A stretch of 64,000 nucleotides of DNA from Taklimakanibacter lacteus (GCA_003576695.1 QOZQ01000006.1:310001-374000), one strand, 5' to 3'. Shown: positions 47,868-56,626, numbered from the stretch's first letter. Notes: a model not told the origin generated them from the sequence alone. Program-made: numbers and translations.

Positions 47868-48057
47868 GGTCCCGCTTCGACCCGTGGAAACAGGCCGGCG
47901 CGACCGTCAGGCCGGGAACCCGCGTCAGCCTGGCGAGGACAGGATGCCATGCGGCATCGAGCGCCGGCCCGCCTAACGGCTGTTGCGCGGTCGACACGCT
48001 GTCCGCCGGAAAGATCGTCACCGCATGCCGGACCGGATGCGCGTGTGGGGACTTCAT
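47770..48057 (-). CDS. Putative small ORF at the end of the ABC operon
   Basis: An ATG at 48057 overlaps the stop of the metallophosphoesterase gene by four bases (ATGA), and the frame encodes 95 residues beginning MKSPHAHPVRHAVTIFPADS. The 3' third lies opposite the repeat-protein gene on the other strand, and the second half of the predicted protein looks low in structure (SYRRSRTPRRGPNNSIGCSS). It could be a real last gene, the broken start of a lost gene, or chance. No homology recognised. Confidence 0.3.
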   Translation of the reverse strand: MKSPHAHPVRHAVTIFPADSVSTAQQPLGGPALDAAWHPVLARLTRVPGLTVAPACFHGSKRDLRAPCAAASYRRSRTPRRGPNNSIGCSSRASS

Positions 48058-48824
48058 CCCGCAAGCTCGTGGAAATGCACGATCGCGCCCGCCGCGTCGA
48101 TGAAGATGATCGCATAGCCCGGCCGTTCCGGGCCGAGCTGCCAGCCCGTGCCGAATTGCAGCGCCGTCTGGTGGCTGGTGCTGCGCGTGATGCTCACCGG
48201 GACGCCGTGCCAGCTGCCGGCGATGAAGCGGTGCACATGGCCGGCGAAGATATGGCGCACCTGGCCATGCGCCAGGACGAGGTCGCGCAGCGCCTCCGCC
48301 CCGGCGAGCGGCAGCGCGTCGAATTCCGCCATATGCAGCATGAAAGGCGGATGATGCATGAAGATGTAGGCCGGTTGGCTCCTGGCCCTTTCAAGCTCGC
48401 GCGCGATGAAGCCGAGACGCGCCGCATCGAGCCGGCCGCCGATCTGTCCCTCGTCCAGCGTGTCGATGAGCAGGAGGACACCCTGTGGCGTCGCCATGGC
48501 GCTCTGCACGAAGCCGTCGGTCATGACCGCGCCCTGCGGGAACATCTCCGCCATGAGCCGGCGGTCGTCGTGATTGCCGGGTATGAGGCGGAAGGGCGGC
48601 ACGAGGTCGCCCAGCGCTTCCGCGAGTGCTTCATAGGCCGGGCGCTCGCCGTCATTGGCGAGATCGCCGCTGATGATGACGAGCGCCGCATCGCCGTGAT
48701 GCGCATTGATGTCGGCGATGGCGGCCTTCAGCTTGCTCACGGGATCGCCGCCCTGGACGAGGCCCGGCGGCGGCGCCAGATGCGCATCGCTGAGCTGGAT
48801 GATCTTGAGTGCATTCGCGGTCAT
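48054..48824 (-). CDS. Metallophosphoesterase (cyclic nucleotide/glycerophosphodiester type)
   Basis: This 256-residue calcineurin-like phosphoesterase has the five metal motifs: QLSDAHL (D-x-H), IISGDLANDGE, PGNHDDRRLM, IFMHHPPFML and FAGHVHRF. It is cytoplasmic (no signal peptide). Close relatives include the Icc/GpdQ group, which hydrolyse phosphodiesters such as cAMP or glycerophosphodiesters. It overlaps the LacI gene by four bases (ATGA) at 48824 and is cotranscribed with the ABC importer, suggesting that it hydrolyses the imported solute inside the cell. Confidence 0.9.
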   Translation of the reverse strand: MTANALKIIQLSDAHLAPPPGLVQGGDPVSKLKAAIADINAHHGDAALVIISGDLANDGERPAYEALAEALGDLVPPFRLIPGNHDDRRLMAEMFPQGAVMTDGFVQSAMATPQGVLLLIDTLDEGQIGGRLDAARLGFIARELERARSQPAYIFMHHPPFMLHMAEFDALPLAGAEALRDLVLAHGQVRHIFAGHVHRFIAGSWHGVPVSITRSTSHQTALQFGTGWQLGPERPGYAIIFIDAAGAIVHFHELAG

Positions 48825-49870
48825 GGGTCTTTCGTCTGGGCTATGGTGAAGCTGTCGCGCAGGATGAGCGGCGCGGTGAGCTTGACGGCGAAGGGTGCCC
48901 GCTCCGGCTCGGCCTGCCGCTGGTCGAGCAGCGCCACCACCTTGCGGGCGATGGCGGCGGGGTCCTGCCGGAAGGTGGTGAGGCGGTAATTGAGCCATTG
49001 CGCCTCGGGCACGTCGTCGAAGCCGATCACCTTGAGATCGCGCGGGACCGTGAGCCCGGCTACGAGGCGCGCATGGTCCATCACGCCGAAAGCGATCGGG
49101 TCATTGACGCAGAATATCCCCTCGGGCGCCCTGCCGCCGCCGATCAGCGCCCGCGCCGCCGCAAGCCCACCCTCGTAATCGGAATCCGCCCCTTGCGCGG
49201 TTCTGACCTCGGCCCCGAGCTTCAGCGCTTCGGCGCGAAACGCCTGTTCGCGCTCGACAATGGCGGGCGTGCCGGAGCGCGAGCCCGCCAGGCCGAGCCG
49301 CGTCAGCCCGCTTTCGACGAAGAGCCGTGCCGCCTGGCGCGCCGCCCTGGTGCCGTCGCTCCGGATCTGGTCGGCGCCCGGCTCAGAGCGGCCGAGCACG
49401 ATCACCGGCTGGCCGTTGCGCCGCGCCAGGTCGACGAATTCGGAAGAGGGCGAGCCGGTGAGGATGACGCTCGCCTCGGCGCGATAGCCGAGCAGGGTCT
49501 GCTGGGCGGCGGCGAGCTCCGCCGCACTTTCCCCGACATTGATCAGCACCGGCACATTGCCGCGCCGGATCAGCGCCTTGCTGAGCTCGGCGGTGAGCTG
49601 GGCGCGGAAGCCGATCTCGGGCCGTGTCGCGATGAGGCCGACGAGGCGGCTCTGCCGCGCCAGCAGGCCCCGCGCCAGGTCGTTGACGTGATAGCCGAGC
49701 TCGGCCGCCGCCCGGATGACCTTCTCGCGCGTGTCCTCGGCCACGCTGGCGCCCGGCGTGAAGCTGCGCGACACCGCCGAGCGCGATACGCCCGCCTTGC
49801 GCGCCACTTGCAGCGCGCTGACGAAGCCCCGGCGCTTGCCGCTCCTTCCCTTCTTTCCCCTGTCGCTCAC
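48821..49870 (-). CDS. LacI family transcriptional regulator
   Basis: This 349-residue repressor has the HTH and hinge at the N-terminus (VARKAGVSRSAVSRSF and VIRAAAELGYHVNDLARGL) followed by a type I periplasmic-binding fold with RLVGLIATRPEI and a C-terminal FDDVPEAQWLNYRLTTFRQD. The first residues (MSDRGKKGRSGKRR) are unusually basic. The start is GTG 49870, one base after the stop of the second permease gene. It is inside the transporter operon, so it is likely a self-controlled regulator responding to the solute. Confidence 0.92.
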   Translation of the reverse strand: MSDRGKKGRSGKRRGFVSALQVARKAGVSRSAVSRSFTPGASVAEDTREKVIRAAAELGYHVNDLARGLLARQSRLVGLIATRPEIGFRAQLTAELSKALIRRGNVPVLINVGESAAELAAAQQTLLGYRAEASVILTGSPSSEFVDLARRNGQPVIVLGRSEPGADQIRSDGTRAARQAARLFVESGLTRLGLAGSRSGTPAIVEREQAFRAEALKLGAEVRTAQGADSDYEGGLAAARALIGGGRAPEGIFCVNDPIAFGVMDHARLVAGLTVPRDLKVIGFDDVPEAQWLNYRLTTFRQDPAAIARKVVALLDQRQAEPERAPFAVKLTAPLILRDSFTIAQTKDP

Positions 49871-49871
49871 A

Positions 49872-50687
49872 TCAATGCCCCACCTTGGCCAGCACGTCGG
49901 CCTTGAGGAAGCGTTCCACCACCAGCATGAAGCCGATGGAGGGGATGAGCAGCAGAAGGGCGGTGATCGAGGCGATCTGGTAATTGCCGCCGGCGCCGGC
50001 CGAATAGAGCAGCAGCGGCAGCATGTTCACATCGGGGGCGCCGACGAAATAGCTGCCGGTGAATTCATCGAGCGATTCGAGGAAGACGAAGATGGCGCTC
50101 GCCATCAGCCCCGGCATCGCCAGCGGCAGCGTGACATCGCGAAAGGCGCGCAAGGCGCCTGCGCCCATCGAGCGCGCCGCCTCTTCGAGCTCGGGCTCGA
50201 TGGCGGCGAAGGCGGCGGTGGCGATCCACACCGCATAGACGAGCCCATGCGTCACATGCACCAGCACCACGCCGGGAATCGTGCCGTTGAGCCTTACCTC
50301 ATAGAAGAGCCGCGCCACATTCACATAGACCGAGAGATTGGGAAAGGCCTGCGGGATCAGGAAGGCGAGCAGGATGAGGGCGCGGAACGGAAGCTTCAGC
50401 CTCGCCAGCGCATAGCCTGCGGGGATCGCGAGCGCCAGCGCCACCGCCACGGTGAGCAGCGCCACGATGATGCTGTTGGAGAGCGACGACAGTGCGCCGC
50501 CGCGCGGCGAGAACACCCTCTCCCAGAAGCTGAAGCCATATTGCGAGGGCAGCGCATGCGGGAAATACCAGCGCTCGGCCACCGTCCACAGCAGGAGATT
50601 GGTGAGCGGCCCGAAGATGACGAAGGCGAGAAGGCCGAGCAGCAGGGCGCGCGGCAGCCAGGCGAGGCCGGTCCTGATCGCGCTCAT
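49872..50687 (-). CDS. ABC importer permease 2
   Basis: This 271-residue inner-membrane permease has six hydrophobic helices. The coupling-helix (EAA) region is IEPELEEAARSMGAGALRAF, as in the second permease of Fe(III)/polyamine/2-aminoethylphosphonate-type importers. The start is ATG 50687, overlapping the first permease stop by four bases. Together with the first permease it forms the membrane pore. Solute unknown. Confidence 0.92.
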   Translation of the reverse strand: MSAIRTGLAWLPRALLLGLLAFVIFGPLTNLLLWTVAERWYFPHALPSQYGFSFWERVFSPRGGALSSLSNSIIVALLTVAVALALAIPAGYALARLKLPFRALILLAFLIPQAFPNLSVYVNVARLFYEVRLNGTIPGVVLVHVTHGLVYAVWIATAAFAAIEPELEEAARSMGAGALRAFRDVTLPLAMPGLMASAIFVFLESLDEFTGSYFVGAPDVNMLPLLLYSAGAGGNYQIASITALLLLIPSIGFMLVVERFLKADVLAKVGH

Positions 50688-51508
50688 GACCGCTCCTTCA
50701 CCGAGAGCTTGAGATAGAGCCAGGCGACGGTCGAAGTGATGATCAGCGAGATGAAGCCCAGCGCATTGGCGACGCCGTAATCGCCATAGGCATTGATGCG
50801 GAAGGCGATGTCGGCGGTGATCATGGTGGGCGATTGCGCATTGATCATCAGCGGCACCGACAGCACCGACATCATGGTGACGAAGGAGAGGATGAGGCCG
50901 ACGGTCAGCGTGACGAGGACCTGCGGCACCACGATCTCGATGAGGATGCGCGGGCGTGAGGCGCCCAGATTGCGTGCCGCCTCGATCGTGCCGCGGTCGA
51001 TCGAGGCCATGGCGCCGGCGACCAGCAGCGCCACGAAGGGCGTCTGCTTCCACACGAAGGCGATGACGATGCCGCGCCAGTCGAGGAAGGACAACGCCTG
51101 GTCGGGCGTGATGAGGCCGGAGCCGACCAGCATGTTGTTCATCAGCCCGTTGCGGGCCAGGAAGGTGCGCAGCGTCTGGCCGACGACGATGAAGGGGATG
51201 AACAGCGGCCAGCGATAGAGCCAGCGCAGAATGGCGACGGCGCGCGGATTTTCGCCGAGGGTGAGATAGCCGCCGATGGCGATGGCGAAGAAGCCGATGA
51301 GCAGGCTCGCCAGCGTGACGATGAGGACGCTGAAGAGGATGTCCTCGCTGTAGAGTTCGCGCGCCTTGACGAAATTGCTCAAGCCGGCGCCCTCTGGCGT
51401 CTCGAAGGCGCCGATGACCGAGGCGATGAGCGGCAGGATGAAGAACACGCCGATCATCACCAGCGCCGGCAGGACGAGAAGCAGGCCGAGCATCTTCTTG
51501 GAGACCAT
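50684..51508 (-). CDS. ABC importer permease 1
   Basis: This 274-residue permease has six hydrophobic segments, starting MVSKKMLGLLLVLPALVMIG. The coupling motif is DRGTIEAARNLGASRPRILI. A GTG at 51514 is in frame and would add two residues; ATG 51508 is preferred. Its start lies 209 bases after the solute-binding gene; most of that gap is an intergenic repeat (51529-51697). The cotranscription with the upstream genes therefore passes through a large hairpin structure. Confidence 0.92.
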   Translation of the reverse strand: MVSKKMLGLLLVLPALVMIGVFFILPLIASVIGAFETPEGAGLSNFVKARELYSEDILFSVLIVTLASLLIGFFAIAIGGYLTLGENPRAVAILRWLYRWPLFIPFIVVGQTLRTFLARNGLMNNMLVGSGLITPDQALSFLDWRGIVIAFVWKQTPFVALLVAGAMASIDRGTIEAARNLGASRPRILIEIVVPQVLVTLTVGLILSFVTMMSVLSVPLMINAQSPTMITADIAFRINAYGDYGVANALGFISLIITSTVAWLYLKLSVKERS

Positions 51509-51528
51509 CGGCACTCTCTAGAACATTC

Positions 51529-51697
51529 GCCCTCGCCCGTTGCGAAGCAATGGGAGAGGGTGCCCGAAGGGCGGGTGAGGGCTCTTTGTTCGTAACGCGG
51601 CGACTCTCGAAAAATCTGCACGCTTCGCGAAAGAGCCCTCATCCGGCCTGTCGGCCACCTTCTCCCATGCTGCGCACGGGAGAAGGGAAAAAGTTGA
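51529..51697. repeat. Mosaic palindromic repeat, family E, copy 1 (inside the ABC operon)
   Basis: Two half-elements in opposite orientation: CCCTCGCCCGTTGCGAAGCA...GGGCGGGTGAGGGCTCTTTG and AAAGAGCCCTCATCCGGCCT...CTTCTCCCATGCTGCGCACG. The inner arms CCGCCC-type and GAGGGCTCTTT/AAAGAGCCCTC pair across about 50 bases. Very similar elements lie at 59960 and onward. Its position between the solute-binding gene and permease 1 could lower expression of the permeases relative to the binding protein. Confidence 0.8.
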
Positions 51698-51717
51698 AGA
51701 AAATGTGGCGCGGGAAC

Positions 51718-52857
51718 TCACTGCGCCGCCTGGCGCTCATAGGCTTCGAGGATGGCATTGTTGTAGGGCGAGATCGGGAAGGGCTTGCCGTATTTGGCGA
51801 GATCCTCCGGCGGGATGTCGATGAACAGCTTGTTCCAGGTCGCCTCGTCGAGCTTCGGCTTGACGAACTCGGCATCGATGCCGGGATACCAGTTGAAGCG
51901 CTTGACGATGCCGTCGGCCTGCACTTCCGGGCTGGTCGCCAGGGCCACGAATTTTTCCGCAAGATCGCGGTTGGCGGCCTTTTCGGGGATCACATAATGC
52001 ATCGGCTGGCCGGGCATGCCGGGCGCCGGCAGGAACAGTTTGAGTTCGGGCGGCAGCCGCCCGTCTGCCTGCCAGGAATAGAACATGTCGACCCATACCG
52101 GCCCCATGGCGATCTCGCCGCGCGACAGCATGTCGAGGGTTCCGGCATTGCCGGGGGTCAGCGTCGCATTGGCGGTGAATTCCTTGAGACTCTGGAAGGC
52201 CTTGTCCCATTTCTTCGTCTCGGCCTCATCGAACGGGCCGTTCATCAGCTTCTGGGCGTCGCCCTCGCCGAAGGCATAGATCCAGCCCATGACGAAGCTC
52301 ACCCCCGAGGCGCCGCCCTTGATGCCGTTATAGCCGAACTGCCTGGGATTTGCCTTCGCCCAGGCCGCGATCTCCTCATAGGTCTTGGGCGGGTTGGGCA
52401 GCAGGGCGGGATTATAGGCGATCGCCGTCTGGCTGTTGAACATCGGCATGACATAGCCCTTGACCGGGCTGCCCAGTGCCATGTCGGCATTGCCGCGCGT
52501 CACCATTTTGCCGGTCGGGATCTTGTCGCGGTAGGATTCGAGATAGCCTTCCTTGATCATCGGCCCGATGAATTTCTCATGCGCCACGGCGACATCGGTG
52601 TCCCAGGCGGCGCTGCCGGCCTTGGCCTGCGCCGCGAAGCGCTCGATGATCTTCTGCGAGCCGGCATCGCCGGGCCCGGTGCCCACCGCGCGCACCGTGT
52701 CGCCCGGATTCTGCTTCTCGAACAGGGGCGCCAGGTAGTTGTTGACATAGTCCACCATGTTCTGGTCGCCGGCGGTGACGACGGTGAGCTCGGCGGCGGT
52801 GACCGGCGCTGCGGCAAGGCCGAGCGCCAGAAGGGCGGGAAGGACGGCGTGTTTCAT
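51718..52857 (-). CDS. ABC importer solute-binding protein (Fe(III)/2-AEP type)
   Basis: This 379-residue periplasmic binding protein has a signal peptide (MKHAVLPALLALGLAAAPVT). The mature part begins AELTVVTAGDQNMVDYVNNY and shows the type II fold: AHEKFIGPMIKEGYLESYRD, NSQTAIAYNPALLPNPPKTY, WVDMFYSWQADGRLPPELKL. The layout and pairing with two permeases and a PotA-like ATPase resemble phosphonate (2-aminoethylphosphonate), spermidine or iron uptake. The metallophosphoesterase in the same operon favours a phosphodiester or phosphonate-like solute. Start ATG 52857, one base after the ATPase stop. Confidence 0.88.
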   Translation of the reverse strand: MKHAVLPALLALGLAAAPVTAAELTVVTAGDQNMVDYVNNYLAPLFEKQNPGDTVRAVGTGPGDAGSQKIIERFAAQAKAGSAAWDTDVAVAHEKFIGPMIKEGYLESYRDKIPTGKMVTRGNADMALGSPVKGYVMPMFNSQTAIAYNPALLPNPPKTYEEIAAWAKANPRQFGYNGIKGGASGVSFVMGWIYAFGEGDAQKLMNGPFDEAETKKWDKAFQSLKEFTANATLTPGNAGTLDMLSRGEIAMGPVWVDMFYSWQADGRLPPELKLFLPAPGMPGQPMHYVIPEKAANRDLAEKFVALATSPEVQADGIVKRFNWYPGIDAEFVKPKLDEATWNKLFIDIPPEDLAKYGKPFPISPYNNAILEAYERQAAQ

Positions 52858-52858
52858 C

Positions 52859-54070
52859 TTAAGCCTCCGGTTGCGATGAGGGTTCAGGCGTGGAGTCTTT
52901 CCGGGCAGCGCTCGGGCGTGCGCCGGGAAGCGAGGGGGCGCCGGCGGGCCGGGCCGCGAACAGGAAGAGGGCGGCGGGCGGGATGCGCAATTTGACCGGC
53001 TCGCCTTGCGCGAAGGCGCGGGGGGCATCGCAGAGCACGGTCGTGTCGCCCACCTTGATCGAATGCCGCCACAGCCCGCCCGGATAGCTGGTGCTCAGGA
53101 CCTCGCCCCACAGCTCCAGCGTGCCGGAGGGCGGCGCGCCGGGGGCCGCCTTGGGCAGCAGCTCGCCGGCGCCGGCGCGGAATCGCGCCTCCACCGGCCC
53201 GTCCGGCAGGGTGCTGTGTTGCGCATGCACAACACAGGCGGCATTGCGGGCCGATTCATGCAGCATGAAATGCCGGGCGTTCCGCCGGCCGGCGAGGAGA
53301 AGCGTGTTCTCCGCCCCCATGAAGGCGGCGACGAAAGCCGAGGCCGGGTGGTTGTAGACCTCTTCCGGCGTGCCGGCCTGGGCGATGCGGCCCTGGTCGA
53401 GGATGACGATGCGGTCGGCCATCACCATCGCCTCCTCGCGGTCATGGGTGACATGGACGGCGGTGATGCCGAGGCGCTGCTGCAGCTCGCGGATCTCGTG
53501 GCGCACGCTGAGGCGGATGCGCTGGTCGAGATTGGACAGCGGCTCGTCCAGCAGCAGGATCTCGGGGTCGATCGCAAGGGCCCGGCCCAGAGCCACGCGC
53601 TGGCGCTGCCCGCCCGACAATTGCGCCGGCTTGCGCCCGGAAAGTCCTTCGAGCCCGAGCAGGCGTTCCATCTCGGCGACGCGCCGGGCGATCTCAGGCT
53701 GCGGCCGGCGCTTGAGCTTGAGCCCGTAGCCGATGGTCTGCGCCACCGTCATATGCGGCCACAGCGCATAGGACTGGAAGACCAGCGCCATGCCGCGTTT
53801 GTCGGGCGGCAGATGCGTCACGTCGCGCCCGCCGACCGTGATCGTGCCGGCGGACGGCGTGACGAAGCCCGCAATGGCGCGCAGCAGCGTGGTCTTGCCG
53901 CAGCCCGACGCGCCCAGCAGCGCCACGAATTCGCTTTTGCCGATGGCGAGATCGATGCCCGACAGCACCGGCGTGGCGCCATAGCGGGCCGCGAGGCCCT
54001 TGAGCGCGAGGAAGCCTGATCCGGTCCCGGCCTGCACCATGGGCGCCATCTTTGCACAGCTGTGCATCAT
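52859..54070 (-). CDS. ABC importer ATPase (PotA/PhnT-like)
   Basis: This 403-residue ATPase has Walker A GASGCGKTTLLRAIAG, the signature LSGGQRQRVALGRALAID, Walker B EILLLDEPLSNLD and the switch His in AVHVTHDREEAM. The C-terminal part (about 240-380) is a TOBE/MOP-like regulatory domain (HESARNAACVVHAQH ...) that may bind a ligand or partner. Starts at 54070 and nearby in-frame ATGs compete; 54070 gives MMHSCAKMAPMVQAGTGSGF. It is the first gene of the operon; promoter not identified. Confidence 0.92.
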   Translation of the reverse strand: MMHSCAKMAPMVQAGTGSGFLALKGLAARYGATPVLSGIDLAIGKSEFVALLGASGCGKTTLLRAIAGFVTPSAGTITVGGRDVTHLPPDKRGMALVFQSYALWPHMTVAQTIGYGLKLKRRPQPEIARRVAEMERLLGLEGLSGRKPAQLSGGQRQRVALGRALAIDPEILLLDEPLSNLDQRIRLSVRHEIRELQQRLGITAVHVTHDREEAMVMADRIVILDQGRIAQAGTPEEVYNHPASAFVAAFMGAENTLLLAGRRNARHFMLHESARNAACVVHAQHSTLPDGPVEARFRAGAGELLPKAAPGAPPSGTLELWGEVLSTSYPGGLWRHSIKVGDTTVLCDAPRAFAQGEPVKLRIPPAALFLFAARPAGAPSLPGARPSAARKDSTPEPSSQPEA

Positions 54071-54351
54071 CGGTCAAAAACTGCCTTTCGCCTTCCCGCA
54101 TAGGCGGCTTTCGCGACGGGTTGATGACGATAATTCTCCCGCCCCTTGTTTCTGTCGGAGCCACGCGATTTCATCCTTCCCCCTTGCGGGCAGGGCGATC
54201 GCATATGGGGTGGTAGGGCGCCCGACGGTCTTGGGCCGGATAGCCGGATGGGGCTGGCCGCGGGAGCAGTGTCGATGGGTTGCGCACTGCGCAATCTGAT
54301 GGTCTCAGCTCTGAGGGATCAGCTTTCCCCGCCGCGCCATGCGGCGGGCCT

Positions 54352-55542
54352 TCAGTGCCTCCAGTCGTCGCCCGGCATGATCCGCCGCATGAACGCATCG
54401 AACAGCGGCACGGTAAAGGCGGTGTCGCCATGACTGGGGCTCCAGATCATGCCCTTGGCAATCAGCTGGTTGCGCGTGGGGCCCAGAGACGTGACGCCTC
54501 TGTGCAGTTGCTCGGCCACGTCGCCGGAGCGATGGGGGCCCGGACCCAGCTCCGCCATGGCGCGCAGGTATTTTTTCTCGCTCGGCGTCAGGCGGTCGAA
54601 GCGGACGCGGAAGAAGCTTTCATCGAGCGCGGCGATGGCGCTCCGCGAAGCGCGGTTCACATCCGGCAGCGTGATGGGCGATCTCTCTGCCGCGTCCCAG
54701 GCATGCTTGCCCCATTCCTGAAGGAAATAAGGATAGCCCTGGGTTTCGTCGAAGATGCGCCCGAGGGCGTCGTCGGTGATCTCCACCCCCTGGTCGTGGG
54801 CAGGCTTTGCTATGGCGATACGTGCTGCGGGGCGAGGCAGGGGTCCGATCACCGGATAGTCGAACAGGCGCTCCGCATAGGATTTGGCGCGGCCCATGCG
54901 CCCCGGCAGTTGCGGCAGGCCGGCGCCGACCAGAACGACCGGCAGGTTGCGCTGCGACATGCGATGGAGGGCGGTGATCAGCGCGGCGAGTTCTTCTTCT
55001 GCAACATATTGCAGTTCGTCGGCGAAGATCGCCAGCGCCGTGCCGGCTGCCTGCGCCGCGTTCCCCGTCACTTCGAGAAGGGCTTGCAGGTCATGCTCGA
55101 GATCGCCATTGTCGGCAAGGCCGGGCTCGGGATCGAAATCAAGCCCGACCTCGATGTCTTGATACTTCACCTTGAGCGCCTTGGCGAAGCCTGCGAGCCC
55201 GCGCAGGGCGCGCTGTGCCAGGTCTCTGGCTTGCGCGTTCAGCGACAGCCGCAGAAGGGCTTGCCTGAGTTGGGGCGCCAGGATAGCCGGGAGCGAGCGG
55301 TTTTCGGGGGCCTCCACCCTGATCGTGTGGATGCCGGCGGCTTCCGCATCTTCCCGCATCCGGTCGAGCAGGACCGTCTTGCCGACGCCGCGCAGCCCGA
55401 CCATCAGGATGCTCTTGGCCGGACGTCCGGCTTTCACGCGCGCCAGGGCGATGCGCACGGTTTCCCGCAATTCATCCCGTCCCGCCAGTTCGGGCGGGGG
55501 CGTCCCGGCACCAGGGGCGTAAGGGTTGCTGACCGGATCCAT
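54352..55542 (-). CDS. AAA family ATPase (orphan)
   Basis: This 396-residue P-loop protein has Walker A VGLRGVGKTVLLDR (residues 47-60), Walker B ALAIFADELQYVAEEEL (near 167), a sensor-like PVVLVGAGLPQLPG, and a C-terminal winged-helix-like region (RFDRLTPSEKKYLRAMAELG ... SLGPTRNQLIAKGMIW). It matches the broad AAA_16 group of ATP-binding proteins, whose roles are mostly unknown. It lies upstream-to-downstream of phhA on the same strand with a 78-base gap. No partner genes are visible. Confidence 0.75.
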   Translation of the reverse strand: MDPVSNPYAPGAGTPPPELAGRDELRETVRIALARVKAGRPAKSILMVGLRGVGKTVLLDRMREDAEAAGIHTIRVEAPENRSLPAILAPQLRQALLRLSLNAQARDLAQRALRGLAGFAKALKVKYQDIEVGLDFDPEPGLADNGDLEHDLQALLEVTGNAAQAAGTALAIFADELQYVAEEELAALITALHRMSQRNLPVVLVGAGLPQLPGRMGRAKSYAERLFDYPVIGPLPRPAARIAIAKPAHDQGVEITDDALGRIFDETQGYPYFLQEWGKHAWDAAERSPITLPDVNRASRSAIAALDESFFRVRFDRLTPSEKKYLRAMAELGPGPHRSGDVAEQLHRGVTSLGPTRNQLIAKGMIWSPSHGDTAFTVPLFDAFMRRIMPGDDWRH

Positions 55543-55620
55543 AGGGCATTTATAGCGAATTTAGGGAGTTTATGCCAGTACCGTATAAATGCATAAACTA
55601 TATCAAATTGCCCGTCGCCG

Positions 55621-56496
55621 TCACTTCAGCTTGGTCTTCGTGCCTGGAAATTCGCGCCAGTACTCGCCGCTGCCCTTCCGGATCACCTTGTCGCCGGCCA
55701 AAATCTCGAATGGCGTCAGCGTCGGCTCGCCGCGCACTTCGTCGAACAGCGCCATGATGTCCCGGCCTTCCAGCACGTCGAACAGGTCCTCGAAGCGCTC
55801 GATCACGAAATAGCTCGCCTGGAAGTCGTCGATATAATAGCCGGTGCGCAGCACGCGGGTGAGGTCGAAGCTCAAGTGATGGGCGGAAGCGTCCTGCGCC
55901 ACATATTTCGCCTCGCCATAGGACGAGACGATGCCCGCCCCGTAAATCTTCACCCCCTCGGGCTTGCGGATCAGCCCGAACTCGATCGTGTACCAGTTGA
56001 GGCGGGCGAGGAACTTCACCGCCTTCCTTTCGATGGCCTGAAGCCCGATGCGGCCATATTCGTTCATGTATCGTGCATAGGCCGGGTTGGTGAGCAGCGG
56101 CACATGGCCGAACACGTCATGGAAGATGTCGGGCTCTTCCAGATAGTCGAGCTGGGCGCGGCTCCTGATGAAGGTGCCGGCCGGAAACTGCCGGTTGGCC
56201 AGCATCTGGAAGAACGGCCGCGACGGGATGAGCCCCGGCACCGCCACCACTTCCCAGCCGGTGATCTTGCGCAGGCGCGCATTCATCTTCGCGAAATCGG
56301 GCACGCCGTCGGGACCGATGCCGAGCGCCTCGAGACCGTCGAGATATTCCTGCGCCACCTGGCCCTTGAGCGTTGAGAGCTGGCGCTCGAACAGCGTGCG
56401 CCAGATGGCATGGTCTTCGCTTGAATAGCGGCCCCAGTTCTGGTCGATGATGCAGTCATCGAGCGTCTGGGCGGCAAGGACGGCATGAGCGGACAT
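55621..56496 (-). CDS. phhA: Phenylalanine 4-monooxygenase
   Basis: PhhA hydroxylates phenylalanine to tyrosine using tetrahydropterin and non-heme iron. The 291-residue protein has the iron ligands in YLEEPDIFHDVFGHVPLLTN (two His) and the Glu in YTIEFGLIRKPEGVKIYGAG. Both belong to the aromatic amino acid hydroxylase catalytic core. The ATG at 56496 has a perfect AGGAGGT ribosome site six bases upstream. A palindrome (TATAT-GCTG-ATATA) lies in the upstream region and could bind an Lrp-type or phenylalanine-responsive regulator. Pterin dehydratase (phhB) is not adjacent. Confidence 0.96.
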   Translation of the reverse strand: MSAHAVLAAQTLDDCIIDQNWGRYSSEDHAIWRTLFERQLSTLKGQVAQEYLDGLEALGIGPDGVPDFAKMNARLRKITGWEVVAVPGLIPSRPFFQMLANRQFPAGTFIRSRAQLDYLEEPDIFHDVFGHVPLLTNPAYARYMNEYGRIGLQAIERKAVKFLARLNWYTIEFGLIRKPEGVKIYGAGIVSSYGEAKYVAQDASAHHLSFDLTRVLRTGYYIDDFQASYFVIERFEDLFDVLEGRDIMALFDEVRGEPTLTPFEILAGDKVIRKGSGEYWREFPGTKTKLK

Positions 56497-56626
56497 GGCA
56501 TTACCTCCTGCGCTTCTGCCTTGGAACGCGCGGCGTGCGGCTTTGGTTGCTCACTATATCAGCATATAATGCCCGGAATCGCGCAAATCTGCGGGCTTTG
56601 GCCGGGATCCTGCGCCAAATCGCGCA

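Noticed and set aside
54000-54299. A short plus-strand frame upstream of the ABC operon
   Set aside because: Antisense to the ATPase start and otherwise within noncoding sequence; no ribosome site or recognisable domain.
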